The notes under the pieces were generated by a model. It had not been told where the DNA came from. It did not search any database and saw only the letters and a program-made list of their open reading frames with translations. 64,000 nucleotides of DNA, taken from Flavobacteriales bacterium. GTDB lineage: Bacteria; Bacteroidota; Bacteroidia; Flavobacteriales_E; Vicingaceae. Shown piece by piece: positions 1 through 9,664 of the stretch (positions within the stretch are counted from its first letter, which is position 1; the number at the start of each line of letters is the position of its first letter). The position numbers were made by a program, and so were the translations under genes. The DNA lies in contig JABWCF010000005.1 in NCBI GenBank assembly GCA_013359255.1, forward strand, positions 1-64,000, written 5' to 3'.

Positions 1-209
1 TATTCGCCTTTTGTCAGCGTGTCGTTTCGGTCAAAAGTTTTGTCTTGTATGTATGTTTCTGTCATTTGGAACGGTGTCTTGTTACACTTGCCACTAACTT
101 GTTTATGCCCGATTAAAAATTTCGCTAACGAAACCATTTTGGGTGTATTGCCGCCATAAAATGGCTCCCTCTAATTTCCAATCCACCTCCTCCAAATGTA
201 ATTCTTTTA

Positions 210-1358
210 TCATAAATAATCAAATGGCGACTTAATTTGTTGAATGCTTTTTGTACTTACATGAGTATATATTTCGGTGGTTTTACTGCTTCGATGCCCT
301 AATAATTCCTGTATATACCGCAAATCGGTGCCATTTTCCAATAAGTGTGTAGCATAACTATGTCTCAACCAATGCAAGGTAACAGGCTTTGTTATACTTG
401 TTTTTGCTAAGCTCTGTTTCAGTACGTTTTGCAAACTGCGTTCATCATAACGCATTCCTTTTACCTGTCCTTCAAATAAAAAGTGTTGAGGTTTAGCCGC
501 CTTATAATAATCTCTCAATAGAGTAATAATTTTTTCGCTAAGAGGAACAATTCTATCTTTTTTACCTTTAGCGTTTTTAATATGTAAAATCATTCGGTCC
601 GAATCAATATCGTTCAATTTTAGAGAAAGCAATTCCCCGCAACGCAAACCGCAGGCATAAATAAGGCTAAGCATAGCCTTGTGTTTAATGTTTATAGGAG
701 CATTAAGTATGGCTTTTACATCTTCTTTGCTAAGAACATTCGGTAGTTTTTTTGCACGTTTAGGTCTGTGTATATTTTCTATATTCAGGTGCGAATTTTC
801 TACCGTTTTAAAAAAAAGCTTCACCGCATTTACTACTTGATTCTGGAAAGATTCCGAAAAATGATTAGCCAAAATGTATTCATTGTTATAAATAATCAAA
901 TCTTCGTTGCAGATATCTTGAATATTCTTTTCTGAAAAAAAGCGAAGAAACGATCGCATTGCATCGGTATACGTTTCAATGGTATTAGGGCTATACCTTT
1001 TCGACTGAAGCCAAAACCTGAATTTTTCTATTTTATCCAAAGCTTCTTTCCTTAATTCTTCTTTTTTTAAAGTACCGGAACTGGAAACACTTGGTTTTAT
1101 TACAGCATTTAACTTCTGATGAGCATTTGTAACCTCGCTGTAATCAATCCATGCCTTCCCCTTAAAAAGGGCAAAAACATCCGATACCGAATACTCTTTC
1201 TGAGGTATATGCCATGCACGCAAAGTAAAGCTCCATCGTGCATCTTTAAATTTTTTCACTAGTTGAATAAGCTCTTTATCCTTCGGAAAAAAAAGCAAAA
1301 TACGAGGTTCATTTTTGTGTTCGGCAGGTATTACTTTAACAGAAGTTAATTTTGGCAT
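210..1358 (-). CDS. Tyrosine recombinase / integrase (XerC/D-like)
   Basis: Site-specific DNA recombinase of the phage-integrase family, 382 aa. The catalytic set is complete by eye: Arg239 in CGLRCGELL, Lys264 in the GKKDR beta-hairpin, His329 and Arg332 in HWLRHSYATH, His355 in LLGHRSSKTT and the nucleophile Tyr364. A SAM-like core-binding domain spans about residues 105-190. An extra N-terminal segment of about 90 residues, rich in Lys and aromatic residues, precedes it and is longer than in housekeeping XerC/XerD. Integrases of this layout are common in Bacteroidota mobile or integron-like elements, but no partner gene is visible because the window begins 209 nt past its stop. That flank holds only a weak inverted repeat (134-140 with 158-164). 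The family call is secure; the recombination target is unknown. Confidence 0.9.
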   Translation of the reverse strand: MPKLTSVKVIPAEHKNEPRILLFFPKDKELIQLVKKFKDARWSFTLRAWHIPQKEYSVSDVFALFKGKAWIDYSEVTNAHQKLNAVIKPSVSSSGTLKKEELRKEALDKIEKFRFWLQSKRYSPNTIETYTDAMRSFLRFFSEKNIQDICNEDLIIYNNEYILANHFSESFQNQVVNAVKLFFKTVENSHLNIENIHRPKRAKKLPNVLSKEDVKAILNAPINIKHKAMLSLIYACGLRCGELLSLKLNDIDSDRMILHIKNAKGKKDRIVPLSEKIITLLRDYYKAAKPQHFLFEGQVKGMRYDERSLQNVLKQSLAKTSITKPVTLHWLRHSYATHLLENGTDLRYIQELLGHRSSKTTEIYTHVSTKSIQQIKSPFDYL

Positions 1359-1539
1359 AAGCAGTAAAAATAAATAGATTTATGAAAGTAAAAAATAAAC
1401 TAATTAGCACCTAATAAAAACCAAGTAAATTATTCACAAAACCGAAATAAAAAAGCAAAACCCATCGAAAACAAAAATTAATGGTAAAATTTTAAAAAAA
1501 TTAGTAATCTTGCGTCCGTTTCATTAACAAAAAATATTT

Positions 1540-1614
1540 CGGGGCGTAGCGTAGTCCGGTTATCGCGCCTGCTTTGGGAGCAGGAGGTCGCAGGTTCGAA
1601 TCCTGCCGCCCCGA
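1540..1614 (+). tRNA. tRNA-Pro (anticodon TGG)
   Basis: The 75-nt sequence folds as a cloverleaf. The 7-bp acceptor stem is CGGGGCG with CGCCCCG, including the C1-G72 pair typical of bacterial tRNA-Pro. The anticodon stem CCTGC/GCAGG encloses the loop TTTGGGA, so the anticodon is TGG. The T arm contains GGTTCGAATCC. The discriminator is A and the CCA tail is not encoded. It lies 16 nt upstream of a second tRNA on the same strand, so the two are probably cotranscribed. Confidence 0.97.
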
Positions 1615-1630
1615 CAAAAGCTCAAATTCC

Positions 1631-1704
1631 GGTCCCGTAGCTCAGCTGGATAGAGCAACTGCCTTCTAAGCAGTAGGTCACAAGTTCGAATCTTGTCGGG
1701 ATCA
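1631..1704 (+). tRNA. tRNA-Arg (anticodon TCT)
   Basis: The 74-nt cloverleaf has acceptor strands GGTCCCG and CGGGATC, with one G-T wobble. The D arm contains AGCTCAGCTGGATAGAGC. The anticodon stem ACTGC/GCAGT encloses CTTCTAA, giving anticodon TCT, which reads AGA and AGG codons. The T arm contains AGTTCGAATCT. No CCA is encoded. It follows tRNA-Pro closely and is probably processed from the same transcript. Confidence 0.97.
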
Positions 1705-1796
1705 CTTAATTACTTTCCCGCAAAAAAATATCAAATTTGCTCCCAATCGCAGCGTATGCGTATTTTTAAAAATTTAAAATTCTTACAAAAAAATAA

Positions 1797-2744
1797 ATGG
1801 GCGAACCCTTAATTATAGAAGATAAAAAAATTTATCCGGGAGAAAACAAAATCATCGATTTACAAATAGCCCGTCTAACCTCGGGCACTTGGATAGATAT
1901 GCCGGTGTACGTTTATCGCAGTAAAAAACCAGGTCCGGTACTGCTGTTTATGGGCGGCCTGCATGGCGATGAAGTAAACGGTGTAGAAATAGTGCGTAGG
2001 CTAATTGTAGAAAAAACCCTAGAAAAACTGCATTGTGGCAGCGTGTTGGCTATTCCCATCCTCAATGTATTTGGATTCCTCAATTTTTCTCGCGATGTTA
2101 CCGATGGTAAAGATGTAAATCGCAGTTTCCCCGGAAGTGCAAGCGGTTCACTTGCCAGCAGAGTAGCCTACCGTTTCACTAACGATATTTTACCCGTCAT
2201 CGATGTAGGTATCGATTTTCATACCGGAGGCGGCAGAAGAACAAACTACCCGCAGGTTCGTTTTTGGCAAGAAGATAAAAAAGCCGAAGAAATGGCACAA
2301 GCCTTTGGAGTGAAATATTTACTCCACTCCAAGTTAATACCAAAATCATTTCGTTATCAGGCGGCTAAGATGAGGAAACCAATAGTGGTGTACGAAGGGG
2401 GAGAATCGCTTCGTTTCGATGAGTTTGCCATTGAAGAAGGCATAAAGGGAGCTAAAAGGGTACTTCAACATTTCAATATGAAAGAAGAATACATTTTGCC
2501 CGAAACTGAACCACTATTATTTTCGAAAAGTTCATGGATTCGTGCCAAACGTTCCGGAATGTTTCGCCTGTTTGCCCGCTCGGGCGATAAAGTTTTTCGA
2601 AATAAATTGCTAGGTATAATAAACGACCCTTACAACCAGTACGAAATAAAAGTATATGCCCATAAAAGCGGCCACATCATTGGGCATAACAATAGTCCGG
2701 TAGTGTATCAGGGCGATCCTCTCTTTCATATTGGGCTTCTATAA
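1797..2744 (+). CDS. Succinylglutamate desuccinylase / aspartoacylase family protein
   Basis: Zinc-dependent M14-fold amidohydrolase of the AspA/AstE type, 315 aa. The metal site is visible as His56 and Glu59 in GGLHGDEVNG and His142 in DFHTGG. A substrate-carboxylate motif NRSFPG lies at about 108-113, and a candidate general base is Glu200 in VVYEGGE. Residues after about 235 form the small C-terminal beta domain usual for the family. Relatives remove acyl groups from N-acyl amino acids or act on related amides; the substrate here is not determined by sequence. No arginine-degradation genes are nearby, so a true AstE role is unlikely. The start ATG follows an A/T-rich leader. The gene is followed by a separate promoter for the RCC1 gene. 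Confidence 0.85.
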   Translation: MGEPLIIEDKKIYPGENKIIDLQIARLTSGTWIDMPVYVYRSKKPGPVLLFMGGLHGDEVNGVEIVRRLIVEKTLEKLHCGSVLAIPILNVFGFLNFSRDVTDGKDVNRSFPGSASGSLASRVAYRFTNDILPVIDVGIDFHTGGGRRTNYPQVRFWQEDKKAEEMAQAFGVKYLLHSKLIPKSFRYQAAKMRKPIVVYEGGESLRFDEFAIEEGIKGAKRVLQHFNMKEEYILPETEPLLFSKSSWIRAKRSGMFRLFARSGDKVFRNKLLGIINDPYNQYEIKVYAHKSGHIIGHNNSPVVYQGDPLFHIGLL

Positions 2745-2759
2745 AAATTTGTACCTTTG
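2731..2759 (+). promoter_or_regulatory. Bacteroidota-type promoter for the RCC1 gene
   Basis: A perfect TAnnTTTG -7 box (TACCTTTG, 2752-2759) lies 19 nt before the ATG at 2779. A TTG at 2731-2733 is at a plausible -33 distance. This matches the promoter form described for the Bacteroidota primary sigma factor. The predicted transcript would have a leader of about 13 nt. Confidence 0.5.
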
Positions 2760-2778
2760 GTAATCAATCATACTGTAT

Positions 2779-4176
2779 ATGAAGAAAAAAGTTTACTATT
2801 TCTCGGCTCTACTGATTAGTGTTATATCACAACAGGCATCAGCTCAAAAAATAGCAGCCGGTTTAAACCACTCTCTTATGCTTTGTTCCGATTCTACGGT
2901 TTGGGTCACGGGCGATAATATGTATGGTCAAATGGGCGATACTACTTATTACTTTAAAACGGTTCCTAAAAAAGTTTTTTCTTTAGCAAAAATTATAGCA
3001 GTAAGTGCAGGAGGGCATCATTCGATAGCCTTACATAAGGATAGTACCGTATGGGTGTGGGGACGTAACGATGACGGACAGCTCGGCACTGAAAACTATA
3101 ACGGTACCACCTTTCCGGTAAAAGTACCCTTTATAAAAAATGCGGTTGCCATTTCGGCAGGCGATATGTTTACCCTTATTCTTAGAAGAGACAGTACCGT
3201 TTGGGCTACCGGCAACAACCAATACGGGCAACTGGGCGACAGTACCTTTGTATCAAAAAATAAATTTACCAAAGTAAAAGACCTAAGCGGAGTGGTACGC
3301 ATTGAAGCCGGAGGCCAACATGCATTTGCCATTACAGCCGATGGCACTCTATATGTTTGGGGAAGAAACCAGCACGGCCAAGTAGGCGATTCTACAACCA
3401 TAAACCGTTTTGCTCCAATTAAAAATAATACCATAGAAAATGTAATTGACGTAGCAGGAGGATACTGGCATAGCCTAGCATTAACCATTGATGGCAAAGT
3501 ATATTGCTTTGGTTATAATAATGACGGGCAGCTTGGATTTGGAAACTTTTTAAATTGCGTTTTCCCAAAACAAGTAAATACACTTGGCGGAATTATTATT
3601 TCTGATGTTGCAGCCGGGTATTACCACAGTATGGCAGTAAGCGGAACCGGAAGTTTATATGCTTGGGGGCAAAATGGCGATAGTCAATTAGGCGATGGCA
3701 CCACTACGCCCAGAGATATTCCGGTAGTTATTGCCGGAATAAATAATTTACAAAATACCGATGGTGGGCATGGGCATACGCTTGCTAAACAAACATCGGG
3801 TGGGGTTTACAGTTGGGGCAAAGGTGTGAATGGGCAATTAGGTTTGGCGTTTACAAACACAAAACAAACTCCACAGCAAATGATGGATCTAGGTAACTGC
3901 TCACTTGTTTTTTCTATAAAGGAAGAAAACGCGTTAACCGATGTGCAAGTTTATCCTAATCCGACCAACGATTTAATAAATATAGAGTGGAAAGGAAATT
4001 CAACACAACTGTTGATGCAGATTTTTACTCCTGAGTTAAGAATAGTACAAGAAAATCGAATTACAAAATACGATAATCAAATTAATCTTTCAAGATTACC
4101 TAGCGGCACCTATTTATTAAAAGTAAGTGATGAGCTAGGTTTTTCAAACTACCAAAAGTTTATAATTACCCATTGA
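2779..4176 (+). CDS. Secreted RCC1-repeat protein with T9SS C-terminal sorting domain
   Basis: A 465-aa exported protein. It has an N-terminal signal peptide ending around QASAQ. Seven RCC1-type blades follow, each with a GxNxxGQxG-like core (for example WGRNDDGQLG and WGRNQHGQVG), which predicts a seven-bladed propeller over about residues 25-370. From about 390 comes a type A secretion-sorting domain beginning VYPNPTNDLI and ending with a SGTYLLKV strand. That domain directs passage through the type IX secretion system and attachment to, or release from, the cell surface. RCC1 propellers in bacteria are usually protein-binding or adhesive surfaces; the ligand is unknown. It converges with the TonB-dependent receptor gene 2 nt downstream, with no terminator seen between them. 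Confidence 0.88.
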   Translation: MKKKVYYFSALLISVISQQASAQKIAAGLNHSLMLCSDSTVWVTGDNMYGQMGDTTYYFKTVPKKVFSLAKIIAVSAGGHHSIALHKDSTVWVWGRNDDGQLGTENYNGTTFPVKVPFIKNAVAISAGDMFTLILRRDSTVWATGNNQYGQLGDSTFVSKNKFTKVKDLSGVVRIEAGGQHAFAITADGTLYVWGRNQHGQVGDSTTINRFAPIKNNTIENVIDVAGGYWHSLALTIDGKVYCFGYNNDGQLGFGNFLNCVFPKQVNTLGGIIISDVAAGYYHSMAVSGTGSLYAWGQNGDSQLGDGTTTPRDIPVVIAGINNLQNTDGGHGHTLAKQTSGGVYSWGKGVNGQLGLAFTNTKQTPQQMMDLGNCSLVFSIKEENALTDVQVYPNPTNDLINIEWKGNSTQLLMQIFTPELRIVQENRITKYDNQINLSRLPSGTYLLKVSDELGFSNYQKFIITH

Positions 4177-4178
4177 TT

Positions 4179-6590
4179 TTAAAACTGAATACGGTAATAA
4201 AACAGGGGTAAAAAGCCTAGCTGGTAATTCTTTCTGAAGGGCGTAGCACCAGGGTTTCCAGGTATAGGGGCATAGGTTAGGCTTAAAATATTTTTGTGGT
4301 TGGTAAGGTTTACCATATCTAATGCAAATTCGTGCATGGCTTTTTTGCCGTTAATAACATAATTCACTTTAAAATCAACTCTAAAATAAGGTTCAAATTG
4401 AAATTCGTTTAATAAGCTATCGCGGTACACAATTTCTTTTTGGAAATTAGAAAGCAAGGTATCAACCACCCCGAATCTTCGTCCACCGGTAGTAGTAAGT
4501 TTGGAACCTAAGCCAAGCCTGTTTTTGTTTTTAAAGGTAAATTCCTTACCCAGTAAAATGTTTCCGGCATAGTTTCCGTTAAAATCGGTATTTCGTTCAA
4601 TGCCATCACTTCCTTTGTACTTTGATTCAAAAACCGCCCCTGTAACAAGCATAAAAAATTGGTGACTGAAAAATTTTTCTAACGTAATTTCTGCTCCATA
4701 GTTATAAGCCGTACCCATATTGATTACTTTATTAGGAAAAAAACGACTAAATCCGCTTCCCTGATTTATCATAGAAAAAGCGGAAGAAAAGGTTTCTACC
4801 GGGATGTTGTATAGGTATTGGTAATACGCTTCGGTTTTAATCCGGGAGTTTTTTCCTAAATAAATTTCGTGCCCGACTACGTAATGGTTGCTCTTGGAAA
4901 AACCCATGTTCCGGTTATGCAAAATCGAATTACCCAAAGGGTTATACTGCCTGTAAAAATAAGTGTAATAAGGCTGTAGCTGACTGTGAACACCGGCAGC
5001 AGCCGTAAAAAAATGTTTTTCGCTTACCTGCCATTTTATTCCTGCACGGGGCTCAAACCAAGAGGCTGTTCCGTTTAAACTAAAATATGCACTGTGCAGC
5101 CCAAGACTTAAAGAAAAAGTTTCTGTAAAGCGGTGTTTCCATTGGGCATAGGGTTGCAATAAGGCTGCATTTTCAGAGTGGTTCCACCGAACGGTCCATT
5201 GCGGAAAGGGAATGGCTTTAACGCTATCAACCATATTAAAGAAAAGATAATCGAGAGTAAAACCTACTTTAAAAATATTTTTTGCGGAAAATTTAAAATC
5301 GAAAAAAGAGTGATGCGTTATTTTTTGAGTGCTGAATTTAAAATCGAGCAGAGGCGAAAGACTATCTACATGAAAGATGCCAAGCGAATCTACTTTTCTG
5401 TAAATGTAATCGTGATGGCTGCGTTGTTGCTCGTGTGTAAAGGCTGTAGTAGTTTTAAAAAATATTTTTTCGGAGAGAGGTTGAATAAAACTGATACCAA
5501 CAATACTCATTTGAGTGCGGAAGTATTGGTCTCGGTCGTTTTCGCCATACAAATCAATTTCGCTGGTATCTTTTTGTTGGCTTATTATAATGTCTACTTT
5601 ACTTTTTCCACCCATGGCAAAAACAGAAATGTTTCCGCCTTTAGAAGTGGGTAGGTTTACTTTGGCAAAAAAATCCTGATACTGCGGAATAGAATTCGTT
5701 CCAATGGGAATGTTTAATGCCCCAAACAAAGCAAGGGTAGAGTAGCGGTAGTTGAGCAGGTAAGAAGCTCCGCTTTTTTTGTTTAGAGGTCCTTCGGCAA
5801 GAGCTTCGGTGCCTAAAAATCCGAATTGCCCTGTAAATTCGTGTTTTTGGGCATTTCCGTTTCGCAGTTTAATATCAAATACACCTGCGAGAGCATTGCC
5901 GTATTCCGAAGGAAATGCTCCAGTAAAGAAATCGGAGTTGGCCATTACTTTATTGTTCAAAATAGAAACAGGTCCTCCGGTGCTTCCCGATACGGCAAAA
6001 TGATTAGGGTTGGGAATGTCTATACCTTCTACTCGGTACAAAACACCCAATGGAGAATTTCCTCGAATAATTAAATCGTTTCTAGAATCATCGGCACCTT
6101 GTACTCCTGCGTAATTTGCTGCCATTCGTGCAGGGTCGCTACGGCTTCCGGCATAGCGTTCGGTTTCTTCAATAGAAAAAGTGCGGGCACTCACAGTAGC
6201 CATTTGATTTCCGGCTTCTCCTTTGTGTTGAGTAGAACTTACTTCTACTTGTTGAAGCTGGGTAATGCTTTCTTCCATGGTAATATCTAAAAATACTTCT
6301 TTGCCCGATTGTACCAGCACGTTCCCGTTTTTGTGTGTGGCGTATCCAATCATGGAGGCTACAAGTCGATAGCGGCCAATTTCAACTTCTTCGAAAAAGA
6401 ACAGCCCTTTTTCGTTGGTAGAGGTGCATTTATATTGCAGGGTATCTTTGAATAAACAAACGGTAGTTCCGGGTAGGGGTATGCGGGAATCGGTGTCTTT
6501 TATAAAGCCTTTTACTACCTGCGTGTTTGATTGTGAATAGGAAAAAATAGAAATTAGAAGGAAGGACGCAAACAGAAAATAACATTTCAT
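4179..6590 (-). CDS. TonB-dependent receptor with carboxypeptidase-regulatory-like N-terminus
   Basis: Outer-membrane receptor of 803 aa. After a signal peptide (about 1-19, ending FSYSQ) comes a carboxypeptidase-regulatory-like beta-sandwich (about 27-110). The plug domain follows (about 130-240, with RSDPARMAANYAGVQG and NDLIIRGNSP), then a long aromatic-rich beta-barrel ending in the Phe-terminated strand YYRIQF. It has no SusD partner, so it is more likely a transporter of an iron chelate, vitamin or small ligand than a glycan-uptake SusC. It is the last gene of a leftward group: the class V aminotransferase-like gene ends 14 nt upstream and the acyl-CoA ligase lies before that. The substrate cannot be read from sequence. 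Confidence 0.9.
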   Translation of the reverse strand: MKCYFLFASFLLISIFSYSQSNTQVVKGFIKDTDSRIPLPGTTVCLFKDTLQYKCTSTNEKGLFFFEEVEIGRYRLVASMIGYATHKNGNVLVQSGKEVFLDITMEESITQLQQVEVSSTQHKGEAGNQMATVSARTFSIEETERYAGSRSDPARMAANYAGVQGADDSRNDLIIRGNSPLGVLYRVEGIDIPNPNHFAVSGSTGGPVSILNNKVMANSDFFTGAFPSEYGNALAGVFDIKLRNGNAQKHEFTGQFGFLGTEALAEGPLNKKSGASYLLNYRYSTLALFGALNIPIGTNSIPQYQDFFAKVNLPTSKGGNISVFAMGGKSKVDIIISQQKDTSEIDLYGENDRDQYFRTQMSIVGISFIQPLSEKIFFKTTTAFTHEQQRSHHDYIYRKVDSLGIFHVDSLSPLLDFKFSTQKITHHSFFDFKFSAKNIFKVGFTLDYLFFNMVDSVKAIPFPQWTVRWNHSENAALLQPYAQWKHRFTETFSLSLGLHSAYFSLNGTASWFEPRAGIKWQVSEKHFFTAAAGVHSQLQPYYTYFYRQYNPLGNSILHNRNMGFSKSNHYVVGHEIYLGKNSRIKTEAYYQYLYNIPVETFSSAFSMINQGSGFSRFFPNKVINMGTAYNYGAEITLEKFFSHQFFMLVTGAVFESKYKGSDGIERNTDFNGNYAGNILLGKEFTFKNKNRLGLGSKLTTTGGRRFGVVDTLLSNFQKEIVYRDSLLNEFQFEPYFRVDFKVNYVINGKKAMHEFALDMVNLTNHKNILSLTYAPIPGNPGATPFRKNYQLGFLPLFYYRIQF

Positions 6591-6604
6591 TATTCAGAAA
6601 AAAA

Positions 6605-7888
6605 TTAGCTGTTGGTTAGTTCTTTGAACGCGTTTACCAGTCGGTCTAAATCGGAAAGTTTAGTGTACACATGGGGCGTAATGCGAACCCCGTTCACTTT
6701 TTCGTATTTGACAGGCGTGGTGTGAATGTTGTATTTAGAAAGTAAAGAACTTTCCAATTCACCGGCATCTTTTCCTTCAATGCCAATGGTGGTTAAAGCA
6801 CAAGAAAATTCGGGTTTGGCAGAGGTGTAGAATTTAACACCCTTCATGGGTTTTACTTTTTCCATCCAATAATTTTTTAAAAACCGAAGGCGATCCTCTT
6901 TTCTTTTAGCCCCGATGGCGTTGTGAAAATCGATGGCTTGAGAAATGGCTTGTTCGGTGGCAAAAGAGCGTGTGCCGAGAGCTTCGAACTTTCTGATATC
7001 CTCACTTTGAGGATTATCGGAGGGAAAAATAGGCCACAGATTTTTTATTTTCTCTTTTCTAACGTACAGTAAACCTGAGCCAAAAGGAGAACATAACCAT
7101 TTATGTAAACTGGAGCCAAAGTAATCGCAGTTTAGCTCGTTTATTCTAAATTGGAGGTGAGCAAAAGAGTGAGCCCCGTCTACCATTACTTCAATGCCTT
7201 TTGCTTTTGCTGTATCGGCTATTTTTTTTACAGGAAGTATCTGGCCTGTCCAGTTAATAATATGGGTAATTAAAACGAGTTTGGTATTAGGCGTAAATTG
7301 TTCGGTGTATTTTTTTACAATGAGTTCTTCGTTTTCTGTGGGCATATCAAGTTCTACCCATTTCAACACAATACCATCTCTTTTTTCTCTTTGCTTGAGG
7401 GCGTTCATCATGTTGGGGTAGTCGTATTTTGAAAGAACTACTTCGTCTCCTTTTTTGAGGTTGATCCCAAAAACTACTGTTCCCAAGGCTTCGGTGGTGT
7501 TTCGGTTAATGCAAATTTCTTCGGTGTTGCAACCGGCTAAATCGGCTAGTTTGGTGCGTAAAGACTCTCTGCCCTTATCTAAAATACGCCACATGTAATA
7601 AGAGGGCGCTTCGTTGCACATGCGGTTGTAGTGCTCAAATACTTCCTGAACTGTTTTGGGTTGTGGACTAACGCCTCCGTTGTTTAGATTAATGAGTGAA
7701 GGTGATTCGGTATATGCTTCTTGCACCCATGCCCAGAAATCATTGTCGGCACTTGGTGGCGAGAGCGGAATGCCAGTTAAACCTAAAGAACCGTGTGTAA
7801 ACGAAGTGGCCATGCTGCTAAGTGGAGCTAGACTTAAAAGACTTCCGGCAATTCCGGCTTGTTTGAGAAATTCTCTTCTTTTTTGCAT
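6605..7888 (-). CDS. Class V aminotransferase-like PLP enzyme with Tat signal
   Basis: A 427-aa PLP-dependent enzyme of the class V (isopenicillin-N epimerase/cysteine-desulfurase-like) superfamily. The N-terminus has a twin-arginine signal, KRREFLKQAG followed by a hydrophobic stretch, so the folded cofactor-loaded enzyme is predicted to be exported. The PLP site is visible as MVDGAHSFAH (Asp and His stacking on the ring) and the Schiff-base Lys in SSLHKWLCSPFG. The region NNGGVSPQP near residue 70 fits the substrate-side loop of the epimerase group. Exported relatives are common in Bacteroidota, but their reaction is poorly defined. It starts 9 nt after the acyl-CoA ligase and precedes the TonB-dependent receptor, suggesting one transcript. 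Confidence 0.85.
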   Translation of the reverse strand: MQKRREFLKQAGIAGSLLSLAPLSSMATSFTHGSLGLTGIPLSPPSADNDFWAWVQEAYTESPSLINLNNGGVSPQPKTVQEVFEHYNRMCNEAPSYYMWRILDKGRESLRTKLADLAGCNTEEICINRNTTEALGTVVFGINLKKGDEVVLSKYDYPNMMNALKQREKRDGIVLKWVELDMPTENEELIVKKYTEQFTPNTKLVLITHIINWTGQILPVKKIADTAKAKGIEVMVDGAHSFAHLQFRINELNCDYFGSSLHKWLCSPFGSGLLYVRKEKIKNLWPIFPSDNPQSEDIRKFEALGTRSFATEQAISQAIDFHNAIGAKRKEDRLRFLKNYWMEKVKPMKGVKFYTSAKPEFSCALTTIGIEGKDAGELESSLLSKYNIHTTPVKYEKVNGVRITPHVYTKLSDLDRLVNAFKELTNS

Positions 7889-7897
7889 AAGGAGATA

Positions 7898-9664
7898 TTA
7901 ATTAGAGGAGTAAATGTTGTTATAAAGATTTTTGTATTTTTTTAAAATATTTTTCCGTTTTAGTTTAAGAGTAGGGGTAAGTTCTTCCCCTTCAATACTC
8001 CAAATGGTGGAAGTTAATTCTATTTTTTTAATTTTTTCGTACTGGGCAAAATCTACATTGCATTTTTCTACTTCTTGCATTATTCGTTCCATTACCTTGG
8101 GGTGCTGTGCTATTTCTTCGTTGGTATGGCAGGCAATTTGTTTTCGTTTACACCATTCTTTAATGTATTCAAATGCGGGCTGAATAATGGCTGCAGGGTG
8201 TTTTTCTCCTTCGCCTACTACCATTATTTGTTCAATAAAAGGCGATTCTTTTAGTTTGTTTTCTAGCACTTGTGGGGCAATGTATTTCCCTCCACTAGTT
8301 TTGAAAATTTCTTTTTTACGGTCAGTTATTTTTAAAAATGCTCCGTTTACCAGTTCTCCAATATCTCCTGTATGCAGCCAACCTTCGGTATCTATTACTT
8401 CGGCTGTGGCTTCGGGTTTATTGTAGTAGCCCATCATTACGCTTGGTCCTTTTACTAAAATTTCTCCGTCATCGGCAATTTTAACTTGTACATTTTTCAA
8501 TGGTCTTCCCACAGTGCCAATCATAACGCCCTTATTTTTTTCGCAGTTAACGGCTACAACTGGCGAGGTTTCGGTTAATCCGTAGCCTTCCATAACCGGA
8601 ATGTTGGCCGATAAAAACACTCTAGCTAATCTGGGCTGAAGGGCTGCTGCTCCCGAAGCAATGGCTTTTACGTTTCCTCCGAGGGCTTCTCTCCATTTAT
8701 TGAAAATGATTTTGTTGGCAATGCGTAGTTTAAATTCGTACCATGCACCATTGGCTCTGTTAAGTTCGTACTTTAAACCTATATTTAGAGCCCAAAAGAA
8801 TAGGGCTTTTTTTATTCCGGTTAGCTCGGTGCCTTTGGCTACAATTTTATCGTACACTTTTTCTAACAGCCTGGGAACAGCTGTAAAAATATCGGGTTTT
8901 ACCTCGCGAAGGTTATCGCCAATGGTTTCCATATTTTCGGCAAAATAAATCGAAACTCCAGAGTAGATGTAGAGGTAACAAACCATACGTTCGTACACAT
9001 GGCATAGGGGTAAAAAACTGAGGGCTTTGGCATTTTCGTTAACAGGTAATCTTTCTCGGCTTGCCATGGCATTGCTTACCAAATTAAGATGAGAGAGCAT
9101 AACGCCTTTGGGTACGCCTGTAGTTCCCGATGTGTAAATAAGAGTAGCCAGGTCGGTTTCTTTAATTTTTTCTTTTCTAATTTCAACTTCGTTAAGTAAC
9201 TCAGAATTATTAATCAAAAGTTCTTTCCAGTAAACAGAGCCTTCCATAGGGGCAAAACCGTAGACTCCGAGGAGGGAAGGCACTTCGTTTTTAATGCTTG
9301 TTACCTTTTGAAGTAATTCTTTATCGGAGACAAAAACCAATTTACATTGAGAATCGTTAAAGATGTACTTGTAATCATCGGGGGTAATGGTGGGGTAAAC
9401 CGGAACATTAACGGCCCCAATTAACAAAATGGCGAGGTCTGTAATGTGCCATTCGGAACGATTATTTGTAGAGATGATGGCCACTTTATCACCCGGCTTG
9501 ATTCCTTTTTGTATTAACCCGCAGGCTAGTCGGTTTGCCGTTTCAATAAGCTCTTTGGTCGAATATTTTATCCATTCTCCGTTTTCCTTCGTACAAAGAC
9601 AATCGGACTTTGGGTAGTGAGCAAGTTGGTGGTAATGTAAATCAAAAATGCGGTAATGATTCAT
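7898..9664 (-). CDS. Long-chain fatty acid-CoA ligase (AMP-forming)
   Basis: ANL-superfamily adenylating enzyme of 588 aa that should activate fatty acids to acyl-CoA by way of an acyl-AMP. The P-loop LIYTSGTTGVPKG lies at about 178-190. Further motifs are GYGLTETSP, the hinge region GWLHTGDIGE with DRKKEIFKTSGGKYIAP, and the catalytic Lys near the C-terminus in LTPTLKLKRK. Length and motifs match the FAA1/long-chain ACSL branch rather than acetyl-CoA synthetases. It is the first gene of the leftward group at 9.7-4.2 kb and is divergent from the small membrane protein at 9766. It supports fatty-acid import, degradation or lipid remodelling. Confidence 0.92.
   Translation of the reverse strand: MNHYRIFDLHYHQLAHYPKSDCLCTKENGEWIKYSTKELIETANRLACGLIQKGIKPGDKVAIISTNNRSEWHITDLAILLIGAVNVPVYPTITPDDYKYIFNDSQCKLVFVSDKELLQKVTSIKNEVPSLLGVYGFAPMEGSVYWKELLINNSELLNEVEIRKEKIKETDLATLIYTSGTTGVPKGVMLSHLNLVSNAMASRERLPVNENAKALSFLPLCHVYERMVCYLYIYSGVSIYFAENMETIGDNLREVKPDIFTAVPRLLEKVYDKIVAKGTELTGIKKALFFWALNIGLKYELNRANGAWYEFKLRIANKIIFNKWREALGGNVKAIASGAAALQPRLARVFLSANIPVMEGYGLTETSPVVAVNCEKNKGVMIGTVGRPLKNVQVKIADDGEILVKGPSVMMGYYNKPEATAEVIDTEGWLHTGDIGELVNGAFLKITDRKKEIFKTSGGKYIAPQVLENKLKESPFIEQIMVVGEGEKHPAAIIQPAFEYIKEWCKRKQIACHTNEEIAQHPKVMERIMQEVEKCNVDFAQYEKIKKIELTSTIWSIEGEELTPTLKLKRKNILKKYKNLYNNIYSSN

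Noticed and set aside
1-209. Possible attC-like integron recombination sites beside the integrase
   Set aside because: CACTAAC and GCTAAC motifs are present, but no matching GTTRRRY partner, repeated unit or cassette can be shown in 209 nt.
210-1704. Integrase plus tRNA genes read as the end of an integrated island
   Set aside because: The integrase lies on the 5' side of the tRNAs rather than at a tRNA 3' end, and no duplicated tRNA 3' segment is visible in the window.
3031-3497. Antisense frames inside the RCC1 gene
   Set aside because: They arise from the repetitive coding strand and have no start context or recognisable sequence.
5178-6290. Plus-strand frames inside the TonB-dependent receptor
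   Set aside because: The minus-strand protein is a complete receptor; the opposite frames have no family features and several overlap one another.
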